A DNA stretch of 52,826 nucleotides from Desulfobacteraceae bacterium (GCA_016844935.1 JAERTK010000259.1:1-52826); one strand, 5' to 3'; shown: positions 41,362 to 50,098, counted from the first letter of the stretch. Translations and numbers: made by a program. The notes: generated by a model from the letters alone, not told the origin.

Positions 41362-42114
41362 TCACACAATCCCCTGATTTTTTCCACCCTGGGTCGTCAA
41401 TTTCTTTTCCAGGCGTGCCATGGCTGCCGAAAATGCCTGACGGTTCTCCCGGGCATAAGGATTGTACCGGTGCATGTCCATGAAAAGCTGCCAAGTGTCA
41501 TGGGTCACCACCCCCAGAATGTTGAGGAGCCTTTTGTACCCCTCCGTATCGATGGTGAGCTCATGGGCGCCGAATTCTTCCAGGGACCTGCCGATGAAAT
41601 GGGTCAGAGAAAGGCTCACGGCAATCTGGCGGTCGTGTTCTTCGGGTGTGGTATCGATGACATTAAGCCCTTTTCCGGTCAGATATTTTTTCACTTTCTC
41701 ATATGGGGCATCGTTTGTGCGCACGTTGCAGAGTACGATTTTCCGGTCGTGAAGGGATTCCGCGGCGCTATCGGGTCCGAACATGGGGTGCGTCCCCAAC
41801 AACGATACCGATGACGGCAACATCTTCAGCATCCATCTCGTGGGATAAACTTTCACCGAGCATACATCTAGCACCATGGCATCGGGACGTAACAGCGGAG
41901 CGATCTGGCCGAGCACCTTTTGCATGGTGGAGATGGGAACGCTTAAAATGACCACTTTCTGACGGCATACCTCCTTCAGGGAAGTGGGTATGGCGCCGGT
42001 CTCGGAAATCTCCGCTGATTTATCACTGCGATTGAAAACCTTAACCGTGAAATCCCCGGCCAGGTATTCGGCCATGAGCCGGCCAAATCTGCCGAAACCG
42101 ATAATTCCGATCAT
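41362..42114 (-). CDS. tyrA: Prephenate (or arogenate) dehydrogenase
   Basis: 250 residues, short but complete for a stand-alone TyrA. The N-terminal NAD-binding 'IGIIGFGRFGRLMAEYLAGDF' has GxGxxG, 'VVILSVPISTMQKVLGQIAPLL' is family-typical, and 'LLGTHPMFGPDSA' includes the G-T-H-P catalytic/substrate motif. 'HFIGRSLEEFG' and 'YKRLLNILGVVTHDTWQLFMDM' form the helical dimer domain. It oxidises and decarboxylates prephenate to 4-hydroxyphenylpyruvate. No ACT domain or chorismate mutase fusion is present. It is the last gene of the Tyr-leader operon and overlaps the aminotransferase by 4 bases. Confidence 0.9.
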   Translation of the reverse strand: MIGIIGFGRFGRLMAEYLAGDFTVKVFNRSDKSAEISETGAIPTSLKEVCRQKVVILSVPISTMQKVLGQIAPLLRPDAMVLDVCSVKVYPTRWMLKMLPSSVSLLGTHPMFGPDSAAESLHDRKIVLCNVRTNDAPYEKVKKYLTGKGLNVIDTTPEEHDRQIAVSLSLTHFIGRSLEEFGAHELTIDTEGYKRLLNILGVVTHDTWQLFMDMHRYNPYARENRQAFSAAMARLEKKLTTQGGKNQGIV

Positions 42115-43268
42115 GTTGCTTTTTCTCCCGTTCTTTGTTTGATTACATGCACCACCTTCTCGAGTCCTCTGACCAGTTCATTTTCTGCCAGGGCGTAACA
42201 GATGCGAATATGCCCCTCTCCGCCGAATGCCTCCCCCGGCGCCACGGCCACGCCCGCCCGTTGAAGGATGTCCGTTGCCAGCGCTTCGGCACTTTCGCCG
42301 TCTTTTAAGAAACCGGTCACGTCCGGGAAAACATAAAATGCACCGCGCGGGATGTGGCAGGGCAGGTCCCCCAGGATTTCCAGGGTCATATCCCGTTTTT
42401 TCTGCAGTTCGTTCCGCCAGCGGTCAAATTCGGATGGATCGATTCCTGCGGCGGCAAGCGCCCCTTGCTGAACGAAGGTGCACACATTGCCCGTCAAGTG
42501 GCTCTGCAATCGTGCCATGGCTGTTATGATCTCTTCTGGCGCTGCGGCATAACCGATTCTGAATCCGGTCATGCGGTGGATTTTCGAGAAGCTTCCCGCC
42601 ACAACCAGCCGGTCCCGGACATGGGGGAAATCAAAAAGACTGTTGTACGTCCATCCGTCGTAGACAAACGCCTCGTAGGCTTCATCGGATATGAGATACA
42701 GATCATTTTTAATGGCCAGGTCGGCGATTTTCCCCAGCACGTCTCCGGGATAGACCGCACCCGTAGGATTGTTGGGGCTGTTGATGATGATCATTTTGGT
42801 GCGGGTATTGACCGCGCTTTCAATGGCTTCAAAATTGAGCTGATGGGCCTTCGTGTCCACCAGCACGGGGACGGCGCCCGCCAGTTTGATCTGTTCGCAG
42901 AAACTGACCCAGCAGGGGCGGGGGATGATCACCTGGTCTCCGGGATTGCAAACCACCTGAAGTGCTGTGTAGAGCGCCTGTTTGCTGCCATTGGTCACCA
43001 GAATGTTTTGAGCCGTATACCCGTTGAATTTATGGGCGATGGCTTCACGCAATGCTCGGGCTCCCGAGACAGGTCCGTATCGAGTTTGGCCCCCTTTAAG
43101 GGCATGAACGGTTCTGGAAACCACCGCTTGTGGGGGGGATTCATCCGGTTCGCCGATACCGAGGTTGATGATATGGCGCCCCTGGCGCCTGAGGTTTTCA
43201 ATGACGCCGGTCAGTTGGACGGTTCTTGATGGGGATATGCGTTTTATGCGCTCTGATAATGGTTTCAT
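42111..43268 (-). CDS. PLP-dependent aminotransferase, class I (aspartate/aromatic type)
   Basis: 385 residues of fold type I. 'INLGIGEPDESPP' is the N-terminal motif, 'NSPNNPTGAVYPGDVLGKI' binds PLP/substrate, 'LISDEAYEAFVYDG' has the conserved D and Y, and 'VAGSFSKIHRMTGFRIGY' holds the PLP Schiff-base lysine and R of the phosphate group. It most resembles the AspC/ArAT-I gamma group. Between aroB and tyrA it most likely transaminates 4-hydroxyphenylpyruvate to tyrosine, or prephenate to arogenate; the sequence does not decide. The start is 42 bases after aroB. Confidence 0.9.
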   Translation of the reverse strand: MKPLSERIKRISPSRTVQLTGVIENLRRQGRHIINLGIGEPDESPPQAVVSRTVHALKGGQTRYGPVSGARALREAIAHKFNGYTAQNILVTNGSKQALYTALQVVCNPGDQVIIPRPCWVSFCEQIKLAGAVPVLVDTKAHQLNFEAIESAVNTRTKMIIINSPNNPTGAVYPGDVLGKIADLAIKNDLYLISDEAYEAFVYDGWTYNSLFDFPHVRDRLVVAGSFSKIHRMTGFRIGYAAAPEEIITAMARLQSHLTGNVCTFVQQGALAAAGIDPSEFDRWRNELQKKRDMTLEILGDLPCHIPRGAFYVFPDVTGFLKDGESAEALATDILQRAGVAVAPGEAFGGEGHIRICYALAENELVRGLEKVVHVIKQRTGEKAT

Positions 43269-43310
43269 GGGTTCTTTTGTCCCGCGACTTTGGAGTCAAT
43301 GGATTTGTTA

Positions 43311-44339
43311 TCAAAGCAGCTCATGGATCACCGCCCGCAGCTCTTGAAATGAAATGGGCTCCACCACGGCCCGGCCCAGGCGTCGAAGGAGCACAAAATG
43401 AACGGCATCATTCTCCCTTTTCTTATCGTGGCGCAGGGCGTCAAAAATTTTTGCCCCATCTAGTTCCCAATGCGTGGGGAGTTTGAGCGATTCCAGGAGG
43501 TCCGCCAGACGTGCCACATGAGCATCGGTCAAGTACCCTTTTATGGCGGAGAGTTTTGCAGCCGCCATCATGCCGATGCTGACCGCTTCCCCATGGGGGA
43601 GCTTGTGAACCTTTTCCACGGCGTGACCGATGGTGTGCCCGAAATTGAGTTTGCGCCGTTCCCCGCTCTCTTTTTCGTCCCGGTTGACGATCCCCGATTT
43701 AATTACCACCGAATCATGCACCATTCTCTGTACGGCGCCCGGTGCCATGGCCAGGATCTCCCCCTGGTTTTTTTCCAGATAGTTGAACAGACTGTCATCC
43801 GCGATGGCCGCATGCTTGACGACCTCCGCCAGGCCGCATCCGCGGTCCCGTTCTGAGAGGGTGCTGAGGACTCGTGGGTCACAGATGACAAACTGGGGCT
43901 GGTTGAAAACGCCCACCATATTCTTAAACCCTGAAAAATTAACGCCGTTTTTTCCGCCCACGCTGGCATCGACCTGGGCCAGCAATGTGGTGGCCACGAA
44001 CCCGAACCGGACGCCGCGCAGGTAGGTGGAGGCGACAAATCCTGCCATATCGCATACGATACCGCCGCCGATCCCCACAATAAAAATGTTTCGGTCCGCT
44101 TCATGGTCCACCAGTTCCTGGAAAATGTCCTGGACCGTCTCTAGGGTTTTGATGCCCTCGCCCATGCCGATTTCAATGATGAGGCTTTCGGGGAACTGAT
44201 CCCCGTAAAGTCGGCGGACGTTCCCGTCGGTGATGATGACCCTTTTTGAGGGCGGCAAACGGGTTCCAAGATTTTTCAGGTTTTCACCCAGCAATAGGGT
44301 CGATTTTCCGGTGCTGCCTTGAATTTCAAGGGTATTCAT
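43311..44339 (-). CDS. aroB: 3-Dehydroquinate synthase
   Basis: 342 residues from ATG 44339 (GGGAG 9 bases upstream); a longer frame to 44372 has no site. The NAD-binding 'IGIGGGIVCDMAGFVASTYLRGVRFGFVATTLLAQVDASVGGKNGVNF' region is diagnostic, 'CGLAEVVKHAAIADDSLF' includes the metal-binding Glu, and 'KLNFGHTIGHAVEKVHKLPHGEAVSIGM' the zinc-binding histidines. It converts DAHP to dehydroquinate in the shikimate pathway, directly after the DAHP synthase encoded upstream in the same operon. Confidence 0.95.
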   Translation of the reverse strand: MNTLEIQGSTGKSTLLLGENLKNLGTRLPPSKRVIITDGNVRRLYGDQFPESLIIEIGMGEGIKTLETVQDIFQELVDHEADRNIFIVGIGGGIVCDMAGFVASTYLRGVRFGFVATTLLAQVDASVGGKNGVNFSGFKNMVGVFNQPQFVICDPRVLSTLSERDRGCGLAEVVKHAAIADDSLFNYLEKNQGEILAMAPGAVQRMVHDSVVIKSGIVNRDEKESGERRKLNFGHTIGHAVEKVHKLPHGEAVSIGMMAAAKLSAIKGYLTDAHVARLADLLESLKLPTHWELDGAKIFDALRHDKKRENDAVHFVLLRRLGRAVVEPISFQELRAVIHELL

Positions 44340-44379
44340 CTTTATTGCTCCCATTGAAAAATTTGCATCCATACGGGTC

Positions 44380-45492
44380 TCAACCGGTGGCTGTTACGGA
44401 GTACCTTCCGTTCCCGTTATGAGACAGTGTACCCGATGGGTTCAAACCGCTTTGCATCAGCTGTCGATGGGCTGTTCGAAGCAGGTTCTCGGTGGTTTCC
44501 CACGAAATGCACTGGTCGGTGATGGACACCCCGTATGCCATTTTCTTTCGCTCCCCGGTATTTTCCTGGTTGCCCTCGTTAATGTTGCTCTCGATCATCA
44601 TGCCCACCAGGGAATCGTTTCCGTCCATCCTCTGGTTGATGACATCCTGCCAGACAATGGCTTGATTTTCATGCTTTTTCCACGAATTGGCATGAGAGCA
44701 GTCCACAACGATGGCATCGGAAAATCCCTTAGCTTTCAACTGGTCGACCGCCTCTCGAATGCTGACGGAATCGTAGTTGGGCCGGGGCCCTCCCCGCAGC
44801 ACCATGTGGGCGTAGGGGTTTCCGGTGGTCTTTACGATGCTGGCCCGTCCGTGTGGGTCAATCCCCAGAAAACTCTGGGCAGATCCAGAGGCAATCATGG
44901 CATTGACGGCATTGGCAAGTCCCCCGTCGGTGCAGTTTTTGAACCCCACCGGCATGGAAAGACCCGAAGCCATCTCCCGATGAGTCTGGCTTTCGGTGGT
45001 TCTGGCACCGATGGCGCACCAGGAAACCAATCCTGCGATGTATTGGGGCGTGAAAGGATCGAGCATCTCCGTTCCCGCGGGCATCCCCATTTCCGTAATC
45101 TCCAGCAGCAGCTTGCGGGCTTTCCGTATGCCGTTCATCATATCATGTGTGCCGTCCAGGTCGGGATCATTGATCAAGCCTTTCCAACCCACGGTGGTCC
45201 TGGGCTTTTCGAAATATACCCGCATGACCACCATCAAGGTTTGTTCAACCTCTTTTCTCAGCCGGTTCAACCGCTCTGCATAATCGAGGGCCGCCGCCTC
45301 ATCATGGATGGAGCACGGTCCCGCCACCACCAGGATCCGTTTGTCCTCCTTGTTCAGGATCCGCTGGATTTCCTCCCGGCTCCTTAATACCGTTTCACCG
45401 GCCTTTTGGGAGACGGGGAACTCATCTTTCAGAGCATCGGGGGCCATTAGGGGGTCGAATGAATCTATGTTCACGTCATATGTTTTTTTCAT
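44380..45492 (-). CDS. aroF: DAHP synthase, class I-alpha (AroF/G/H type), Tyr-attenuated
   Basis: 370 residues, like E. coli AroF/AroG. 'ILVVAGPCSIHDEAAALDYAERL' and 'MRVYFEKPRTTVGWKGLINDPDLDG' bind phosphoenolpyruvate and metal, 'SWCAIGARTTESQTHREMASGLSMPVGFKNCTDGG' is the core signature, and 'VVDCSHANSWKKHENQ' contains the metal-binding histidine. It condenses PEP and erythrose 4-phosphate, the first step to aromatic amino acids. Start ATG has GAGGAG 9 bases upstream. A Tyr-rich leader peptide and two hairpins precede it, and tyrA ends the operon, so this is the tyrosine-dedicated isoenzyme. The symbol aroF reflects that inferred role. Confidence 0.93.
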   Translation of the reverse strand: MKKTYDVNIDSFDPLMAPDALKDEFPVSQKAGETVLRSREEIQRILNKEDKRILVVAGPCSIHDEAAALDYAERLNRLRKEVEQTLMVVMRVYFEKPRTTVGWKGLINDPDLDGTHDMMNGIRKARKLLLEITEMGMPAGTEMLDPFTPQYIAGLVSWCAIGARTTESQTHREMASGLSMPVGFKNCTDGGLANAVNAMIASGSAQSFLGIDPHGRASIVKTTGNPYAHMVLRGGPRPNYDSVSIREAVDQLKAKGFSDAIVVDCSHANSWKKHENQAIVWQDVINQRMDGNDSLVGMMIESNINEGNQENTGERKKMAYGVSITDQCISWETTENLLRTAHRQLMQSGLNPSGTLSHNGNGRYSVTATG

Positions 45493-45511
45493 GGGTCACG
45501 CTCCTCGTATC

Positions 45512-45552
45512 AAAAGCAAAAGGGCCGGGAGAAGCAATGCTTCATGCGGCCC
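45512..45552 (-). terminator. Second hairpin of the aroF leader
   Basis: In transcript sense, GGGCCG (45552-45547) pairs with CGGCCC (45527-45522) around an inner GAAGC-ATT-GCTTC stem, then TTTTGCTTTT. It lies between the first attenuator hairpin and the aroF ribosome-binding site and may be a back-up terminator. Confidence 0.65.
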
Positions 45553-45561
45553 TCAGAACTG

Positions 45562-45592
45562 AAAAAGCCGCGGGCTTGTCTGCCGGCGGCTT
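45562..45592 (-). terminator. Attenuator terminator of the tyrosine operon
   Basis: In transcript sense, AAGCCGCCGGC (45592-45582) and GCCCGCGGCTT (45575-45565) form an 11-bp stem with one mismatch and a 6-base loop, then a run of five T residues. It starts 25 bases after the leader stop codon. TCTGCC just after the last Tyr codon (45636-45631) can pair with GGCAGA in the stem/loop (45584-45579), a plausible antiterminator. Confidence 0.8.
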
Positions 45593-45617
45593 CTAAATTA
45601 ACGAAATGTGGAATTTT

Positions 45618-45695
45618 TTAGCAGAGCACAGGCAGATAGGTCCCATAAGAATAGTACCAATAATAAAGAAATCTGTCTGCAAAACCGTGTGCCAT
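45618..45695 (-). CDS. Tyr-rich attenuation leader peptide
   Basis: 25 codons, too short for ordinary gene finding. The peptide begins MAHGFADR and continues FLYYWYYSYGTY, then LPVLC and TAA. Six of ten residues from Y11 to Y20 are tyrosine, plus one tryptophan and two upstream phenylalanines. AGGA lies 8 bases before the ATG. Downstream are a terminator hairpin and the DAHP synthase of an operon that ends with tyrA. The layout is that of ribosome-mediated attenuation: when Tyr-tRNA is scarce the ribosome stalls in the Tyr block, the terminator fails to form and the operon is read. I read the peptide and hairpins directly; the mechanism is inferred from the trp, his and phe leaders known in proteobacteria. 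Confidence 0.9.
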   Translation of the reverse strand: MAHGFADRFLYYWYYSYGTYLPVLC

Positions 45696-45745
45696 TGGAA
45701 TTTTCCTAACCAACTATCGTCTTTTGAATTGCTATTTTAAGACAC

Positions 45746-45774
45746 TGCCTACAAAAACATTCCCGGGATGTCAA
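45746..45774 (-). promoter_or_regulatory. Candidate promoter of the tyrosine leader-operon
   Basis: A perfect TTGACA (45774-45769 in minus-strand sense) is followed after 17 bases by a weak TAGGCA (45751-45746). It lies about 50 bases before the leader peptide start and downstream of the MFS gene stop. Confidence 0.45.
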
Positions 45775-45806
45775 GCGTTTTTTCATCCGACCCAAAAGAT
45801 TCAGGT

Positions 45807-47012
45807 TCAATGCTTTTCATGTGGCTGGCGGGATCGGAGCCCATGTGGCGGGGATTGTGTCAAATCGCATCTCTTTTCCCGAAAGCCGGCAACCAATGGA
45901 ATTAACGTAAAAAAGACGGCAAACCCCACCACGCCGGTCCACCCTGCCAGCTCAAAGGCAAAACCGGCCCCAGTGATGCCAACCCATCCGCCGCCGTAGT
46001 AAGAGACTGCGTATAGCGCATTGGCCTTTCCATGGTTGTCTGAGAGTTTCTGGTTCAACAATCCCACGGCCACCGCATGGATGGTGAAAAAGCCGGCGCA
46101 GACCCCCAGAAGACCCAGAACAACCGCTGTGATGGAAGGAATCAAGAGCAGGAGAAGAGAACACCCCAGTATGCATGCACCCACCACCAAAGTATTGCCC
46201 CCGCCGTGGCGTTGGCTGAACCGTCCGGCCACGGGCCCCAGGAATATTCCCAGCACATAGACCAGGTAGATCATGGTGATCAGCTTCGTTGAGAAATGAA
46301 ACGGAGCATCCATGAGCCGGTACGGAAGAAAATTGAAAATTGGCGAAAAGATCAGCAGGCCAGCGGCGCCGCAACCGTAGACCAGCAACAGATCCCCTCG
46401 TTTTAACAGGGGTAAAAACCCCGCATCCGTATGCCGGGATATGGTTCTGTGAACCGGTGAGCGGGGCAGCGCCAGAAGCGCCAGTACCGTTGTTGCGACG
46501 ATCAGGCCGGATGCCGAAAAAAAGGCGTACCGCCAGTGAAGGGGGGGATGAATCCAGCCGCCCAGCAACCGACCGCCCAGTGCGCCAAGAACCCCGGCGG
46601 ACACGTAGGATCCCATGACCACGCTAAGCCGGTTAGCCGGGAGGGTACGCGCCAGCCAGGCGGCAAGGCTGGTGGTCAGGGCCGGGATGAAGATGCCCTG
46701 AAACAATCGTGCGAAAACCAGAATGACGAAATTATGGGTAAGACCTGAAACCACCCCCCCGGCTGTCACGCATATCCCGCCCACCAGGATGATGGGGTGA
46801 ATGGGAAACCGGTCTGGCACAAATCCCAGAAACAGGTTCGACATGACGATGCCCAAAATCACTGCGGATACGGTAAGGGAGACCTGTACCGGGGTGACGG
46901 CGAATTCGTTCTGGAGTACGGGCAGAATCGGCTGGGTGATATAGATGTTGGCAAAGGACGCTGTTACCAGTGCGAATACTGAAAACTGCAGTTTTAATAC
47001 TCCCTTGTCCAT
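45807..47012 (-). CDS. Major facilitator superfamily transporter (YnfM-like)
   Basis: 401 residues with 12 hydrophobic segments. 'FALVTASFANIYITQPILPVLQNEFAVTP' opens helix 1, 'SNLFLGFVPDRFPIHPIILVGG' is motif A between helices 2 and 3, and 'GSYVSAGVLGALGGRLLGGWI' resembles motif C, found in drug/proton antiporters. Likely an exporter of an unidentified compound. It follows the arsenite pump gene by 2 bases, so it belongs to the same transcript; an arsenic-related export role is possible but not shown. The Tyr operon promoter lies just after its end. Confidence 0.85.
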   Translation of the reverse strand: MDKGVLKLQFSVFALVTASFANIYITQPILPVLQNEFAVTPVQVSLTVSAVILGIVMSNLFLGFVPDRFPIHPIILVGGICVTAGGVVSGLTHNFVILVFARLFQGIFIPALTTSLAAWLARTLPANRLSVVMGSYVSAGVLGALGGRLLGGWIHPPLHWRYAFFSASGLIVATTVLALLALPRSPVHRTISRHTDAGFLPLLKRGDLLLVYGCGAAGLLIFSPIFNFLPYRLMDAPFHFSTKLITMIYLVYVLGIFLGPVAGRFSQRHGGGNTLVVGACILGCSLLLLLIPSITAVVLGLLGVCAGFFTIHAVAVGLLNQKLSDNHGKANALYAVSYYGGGWVGITGAGFAFELAGWTGVVGFAVFFTLIPLVAGFREKRCDLTQSPPHGLRSRQPHEKH

Positions 47013-47014
47013 CT

Positions 47015-48115
47015 TTAATGGCCGATGGGGGCATCCTTTACGTGACAGACGCCCGCAGGTGTTTCAACCGCATAAGGAAAATACTTCCGTTTTAGCCTCA
47101 AAGCCACATTTACCAGGCTGATCAAAACCGGCACTTCCACCAATGGTCCTATGACCGCCGCGAAAGCCTGCCCCGAATTGATGCCGAAAACCGCTACGGC
47201 CACGGCAATGGCCAGTTCAAAGTTGTTGGAAGCGGCAGTGAAGCTTAATGTGACGGTTTGCTCATAGGTGGCGCCCACCTTCATGGACAGTAAAAAGGAG
47301 ACAAAGAACATGGCACCGAAATAGATGCACAGGGGCACGGCGATCCGGACCACATCCAGGGGAAGCTGCACAATGTATTCCCCCTTGAGAGAAAACATCA
47401 CCAGAATGGTAAACAGCAGTGCAACGAACGTCACAGGGCTGATTCGGGGAATAAATTTCTGCTCATACCAGTCCCTCCCCTTGGTCTTAAGGCCGATGAA
47501 GCGCGAGGCCATCCCCGCAATAAAGGGGATGCCCAGGTAAATGAAAACGCTTTCAGCGATCTGCCAGATGGAAACATCCACCACCGAGCCTTTCAACCCG
47601 AGCCACTGGGGAACCACCGTGATGAAGATGTATGCGTAAAGTGAGAAAAATAGGACCTGAAAGATGGAATTGAAAGCCACGAGCCCGGCGCAATATTCGG
47701 TATCCCCGGAAGCCAGATCGTTCCACACAATCACCATGGCGATACAGCGCGCAAGACCGATCATGATGAGCCCCACCATATATTCATGATGGCCCGAAAG
47801 AAAGAAGACCGCCAGAAGAAACATCAGGATCGGTCCGATAATCCAGTTTTGAACCAAAGAAAGGGCCAGGACTTTAAAATTCTTGAATACTTCCCCAAGT
47901 TCTTCATACCTCACCTTGGCAAGGGGCGGATACATCATCAATATGAGGCCGATGGCAATGGGGATATTGGTGGTTCCCACCTGGAAACGGTCTATTACAT
48001 CCCGAATGCCGGGATAAAAATATCCGCCTCCCACGCCGACGAACATGGCCAGGAAAATCCACAAAGTCAGAAACCGATCCAGAAATGAAAGTTGTTTTGT
48101 TGAGGGTCCGGTCAT
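47015..48115 (-). CDS. acr3: Arsenite efflux permease, ACR3 family
   Basis: 366 residues with ten membrane helices, typical of the BART-superfamily ACR3. Diagnostic parts include '[41 protein letters not shown]' near the start, '[24 protein letters not shown]' with the conserved, functionally required cysteine in helix 4, and '[45 protein letters not shown]' near the end. It pumps arsenite (or antimonite) out using the proton gradient. It sits in an operon with a thioredoxin-like lipoprotein, a permease and a broken arsR. Confidence 0.95.
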   Translation of the reverse strand: MTGPSTKQLSFLDRFLTLWIFLAMFVGVGGGYFYPGIRDVIDRFQVGTTNIPIAIGLILMMYPPLAKVRYEELGEVFKNFKVLALSLVQNWIIGPILMFLLAVFFLSGHHEYMVGLIMIGLARCIAMVIVWNDLASGDTEYCAGLVAFNSIFQVLFFSLYAYIFITVVPQWLGLKGSVVDVSIWQIAESVFIYLGIPFIAGMASRFIGLKTKGRDWYEQKFIPRISPVTFVALLFTILVMFSLKGEYIVQLPLDVVRIAVPLCIYFGAMFFVSFLLSMKVGATYEQTVTLSFTAASNNFELAIAVAVAVFGINSGQAFAAVIGPLVEVPVLISLVNVALRLKRKYFPYAVETPAGVCHVKDAPIGH

Positions 48116-48204
48116 GGTATTCCTCTTTTTTACAATTCTATGGTTTCCGGCATTGATTCGTTCCTGGTTACACCCGCGAGCTATGAAACGATGATGCTTT
48201 TAGA

Positions 48205-48615
48205 TTAGCTGACGCCCATCTTTTTTAACTGCGAAACAATATCCGCCTCCCCCATGAAACCGGTGTGGCGGTAGACCTCTTTGCCGCTTTTATCAAAAAA
48301 TATCTGCGTGGGGATGGCGCGGATGCCGAAACGTTTTGCCGGTTCCTTGTCTTTCCAGACATCAATGAAAACGATTGCCGCCTTTCCCCGGTACGCTTTT
48401 TCCAGTTTGGTGATAATGGGGGCCATCATTTTACAGGGGATGCAAGAGTCCGCGCCCAGGTCCACCACGGTCACCATCCCCTTGACCGGTACTTGGCCCG
48501 GCGGTTGCGGGTGGGATGAAATGGGTTCATCTGATGAGCACCCGTATAGCCCCAGGATCATAATGCCAATCAGGGTAGTCATGCCGAAGGTTGCGCTTAA
48601 TATCTTTTTTGTCAT
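48205..48615 (-). CDS. Thioredoxin-like lipoprotein
   Basis: 136 residues. A lipoprotein signal ends in 'IMILGLYGC', with C26 as the lipidated cysteine. After a Pro-rich linker comes a thioredoxin fold with the active site 'ADSCIPCKMMAP' (CxxC), 'IVFIDVWKDKEPAKRFGIRAIPTQIFFDKSGKEVYRHTGFM', including the cis-Pro. It is anchored at the periplasmic side and probably acts as a disulfide reductase or exchanger. The position between a YraQ/ArsP-like permease and ACR3 suggests a thiol-dependent step in metalloid resistance. Similar permease/thioredoxin pairs occur in other anaerobes' arsenic operons, as I remember them. Confidence 0.85.
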   Translation of the reverse strand: MTKKILSATFGMTTLIGIMILGLYGCSSDEPISSHPQPPGQVPVKGMVTVVDLGADSCIPCKMMAPIITKLEKAYRGKAAIVFIDVWKDKEPAKRFGIRAIPTQIFFDKSGKEVYRHTGFMGEADIVSQLKKMGVS

Positions 48616-48652
48616 GCCACTCTTCCTCTCTTCTGAACGGTTTATTGAGATC

Positions 48653-49825
48653 CTAACTGGCGATTACCCCGTAAATCATGCCCGCAATGGTACTCAAAAT
48701 TACGATGATCGTGCAGAAAACAGCTGTCTTTTTAGCACCCATGACACCTCCGATCACCAACATGTTGGGGAGCGACAGGGCCGGACCCGCCAACATCAGA
48801 GAAAGGGCCGGACCTTTTCCCATGCCAGCGCCGATGAGCCCCTGAAGGATCGGCACTTCCGTGAGGGTCGCAAAGTACATGAGAGCGCCGGAAACCGAGG
48901 CAAAAAGGTTTGCCCACAGGGAGTTACCTCCCACGAGCCCCTCTATATACTGGTCTGGGATCAGGGCGGCATGTCCAGGTCTTCCCAGCATGAATCCCGC
49001 CACCAGAACGCCCGCACCCAGGAGGGGAAAAATCTGTTTCATGAACCCCCAGGTAGACTGGACCCAGGTGACCCGTTCCTCCTTGATGAACCAGGTTTTC
49101 AGCATGAACCCCAAAATGATCAGAAGTCCCGCAGTAATGTACCACTTGGCGGCGAATATGGCCGGCCAAATCCCTGTTGAGCCTTGTGCCGGTTTGGCAA
49201 AAGCAGCAAAGATCAGAATCAGCACCATGGTGAGCATGAACAGCGCATCCTGGGCAAGGGTCCGTCCCGTTCCATCGTCGTCTGGCAGGAACATTTCCCC
49301 TTTGGCACGTTCCGCATCGTCTTTTCTGAAGATGAAGGCCATTAGCAGACCGGTAATGATGGCAAAAAGAATCGCGCCAATGGCCCTGGCCAACCCCAAT
49401 TCCCAGCCCAGGATCCGGGCTGTAAGCACGATGGCCAACACGTTGATGGCCGGACCCGAATAGAGAAACGCCGTTGCAGGACCGATGCCGGCGCCCCGCG
49501 TATAAATCCCGGCAAAAAGGGGCAGCACGGTACAGGAACAGACGGCAAGGACCGTCCCCGAAACTGAGGCTACCGAATAGGAGAGCGCTTTTCTGGCGGT
49601 TGCGCCAAAGTATTTGAGTACCGAAGCCTGACTTACGAATACAGCAATTCCACCCGCGATGAAAAAGGCGGGGATGAGGCAGGTGAGGACATGTTCGCGG
49701 GCGTATTCCTGGAGCATCATAAAGGCTTCCAGGCCTGACCGGCGAATCACAGGACTGGCCCAGGGTACATAGTAGGCTGCGCAGAAGATCAGTATGATCA
49801 ACAGCAGTTTCCATCGTTCCTTCAT
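48653..49825 (-). CDS. YraQ/ArsP-like permease (DUF318 family)
   Basis: 390 residues with about ten membrane helices. The duplicated signature is clear: 'GTVLAVCSCTVLPLFAGIYTRGAGIGPATAFLYSGPAINVLAIVL' and, in the second half, 'ATLTEVPILQGLIGAGMGKGPALSLMLAGPALSLPNMLVIGGVMG'. The C-x-C-T-V-L-P-L cysteines are those expected for metal(loid) or organoarsenical transport in this family. A GGGGAGG site lies 10 bases before the ATG. An ArsR-type palindrome lies 48 bases upstream, between this gene and the arsR remnant, so the gene was probably under ArsR control. Confidence 0.85.
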   Translation of the reverse strand: MKERWKLLLIILIFCAAYYVPWASPVIRRSGLEAFMMLQEYAREHVLTCLIPAFFIAGGIAVFVSQASVLKYFGATARKALSYSVASVSGTVLAVCSCTVLPLFAGIYTRGAGIGPATAFLYSGPAINVLAIVLTARILGWELGLARAIGAILFAIITGLLMAFIFRKDDAERAKGEMFLPDDDGTGRTLAQDALFMLTMVLILIFAAFAKPAQGSTGIWPAIFAAKWYITAGLLIILGFMLKTWFIKEERVTWVQSTWGFMKQIFPLLGAGVLVAGFMLGRPGHAALIPDQYIEGLVGGNSLWANLFASVSGALMYFATLTEVPILQGLIGAGMGKGPALSLMLAGPALSLPNMLVIGGVMGAKKTAVFCTIIVILSTIAGMIYGVIAS

Positions 49826-49872
49826 GATTCGAGCGCCTCCCCTGTAGCCGATGACCGTGTATGAATTGATGA

Positions 49873-49888
49873 ATCGCCATATGGCGAT
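49873..49888. promoter_or_regulatory. 16-bp perfect palindrome, likely ArsR operator
   Basis: ATCGCCATATGGCGAT is a perfect palindrome lying downstream of the arsR remnant and 48 bases before the permease ATG. Length, AT-rich centre and place fit an ArsR/SmtB-family operator; binding is inferred. Confidence 0.55.
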
Positions 49889-49907
49889 ATATTAAACGCA
49901 AAAGAAA

Positions 49908-50073
49908 TTACTTCCTGCAGATATCTTCTCTTCTGCTTGGATACGGTTGGCTGGGAAATACCCAACCCTTCCTGAAGTTCGCACACGCACATGGACCGGT
50001 GCTGGAGCATCTTTATGATGCTGACCCGGTTGGGGTCGGAAAGGGCTTTCATAACCTCGGTAAATTTTTTCAT
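49908..50073 (-). pseudogene. arsR: ArsR-family arsenite repressor with internal deletion
   Basis: The start is clear: ATG 50073 with AGGAG 5 bases upstream and a good promoter. The first 46 residues are a normal ArsR, 'MKALSDPNRVSIIKML', the arsenic-sensing 'MCVCELQ' and the recognition helix 'GISQPTVSK'. The reading frame then loses all similarity, and the wing, 'HLKVLEDAGL'-type segment and dimerisation helix are absent in every frame. One base out of frame, RREDICRK followed by TAA appears at 49934-49908, which looks like the normal C-terminal tail of this ArsR subgroup. The simplest reading is a deletion of roughly 60 codons ending at 49935/49936. The unshifted frame runs on to 49822 as 83 residues. 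Confidence 0.75.
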
Positions 50074-50098
50074 TTGGACTCCTATATGCGATTCTGGC

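Noticed and set aside
45500..45720. T-box or riboswitch ahead of the tyrosine operon
   Set aside because: No T-box-like element was recognised, and the Tyr-rich leader peptide with terminator explains the region better.
49822..50073. Explaining the odd ArsR as a single-base sequencing error
   Set aside because: Correcting the frame by one base only restores eight tail residues; the wing and C-terminal helix are missing from all frames, so sequence is really absent.
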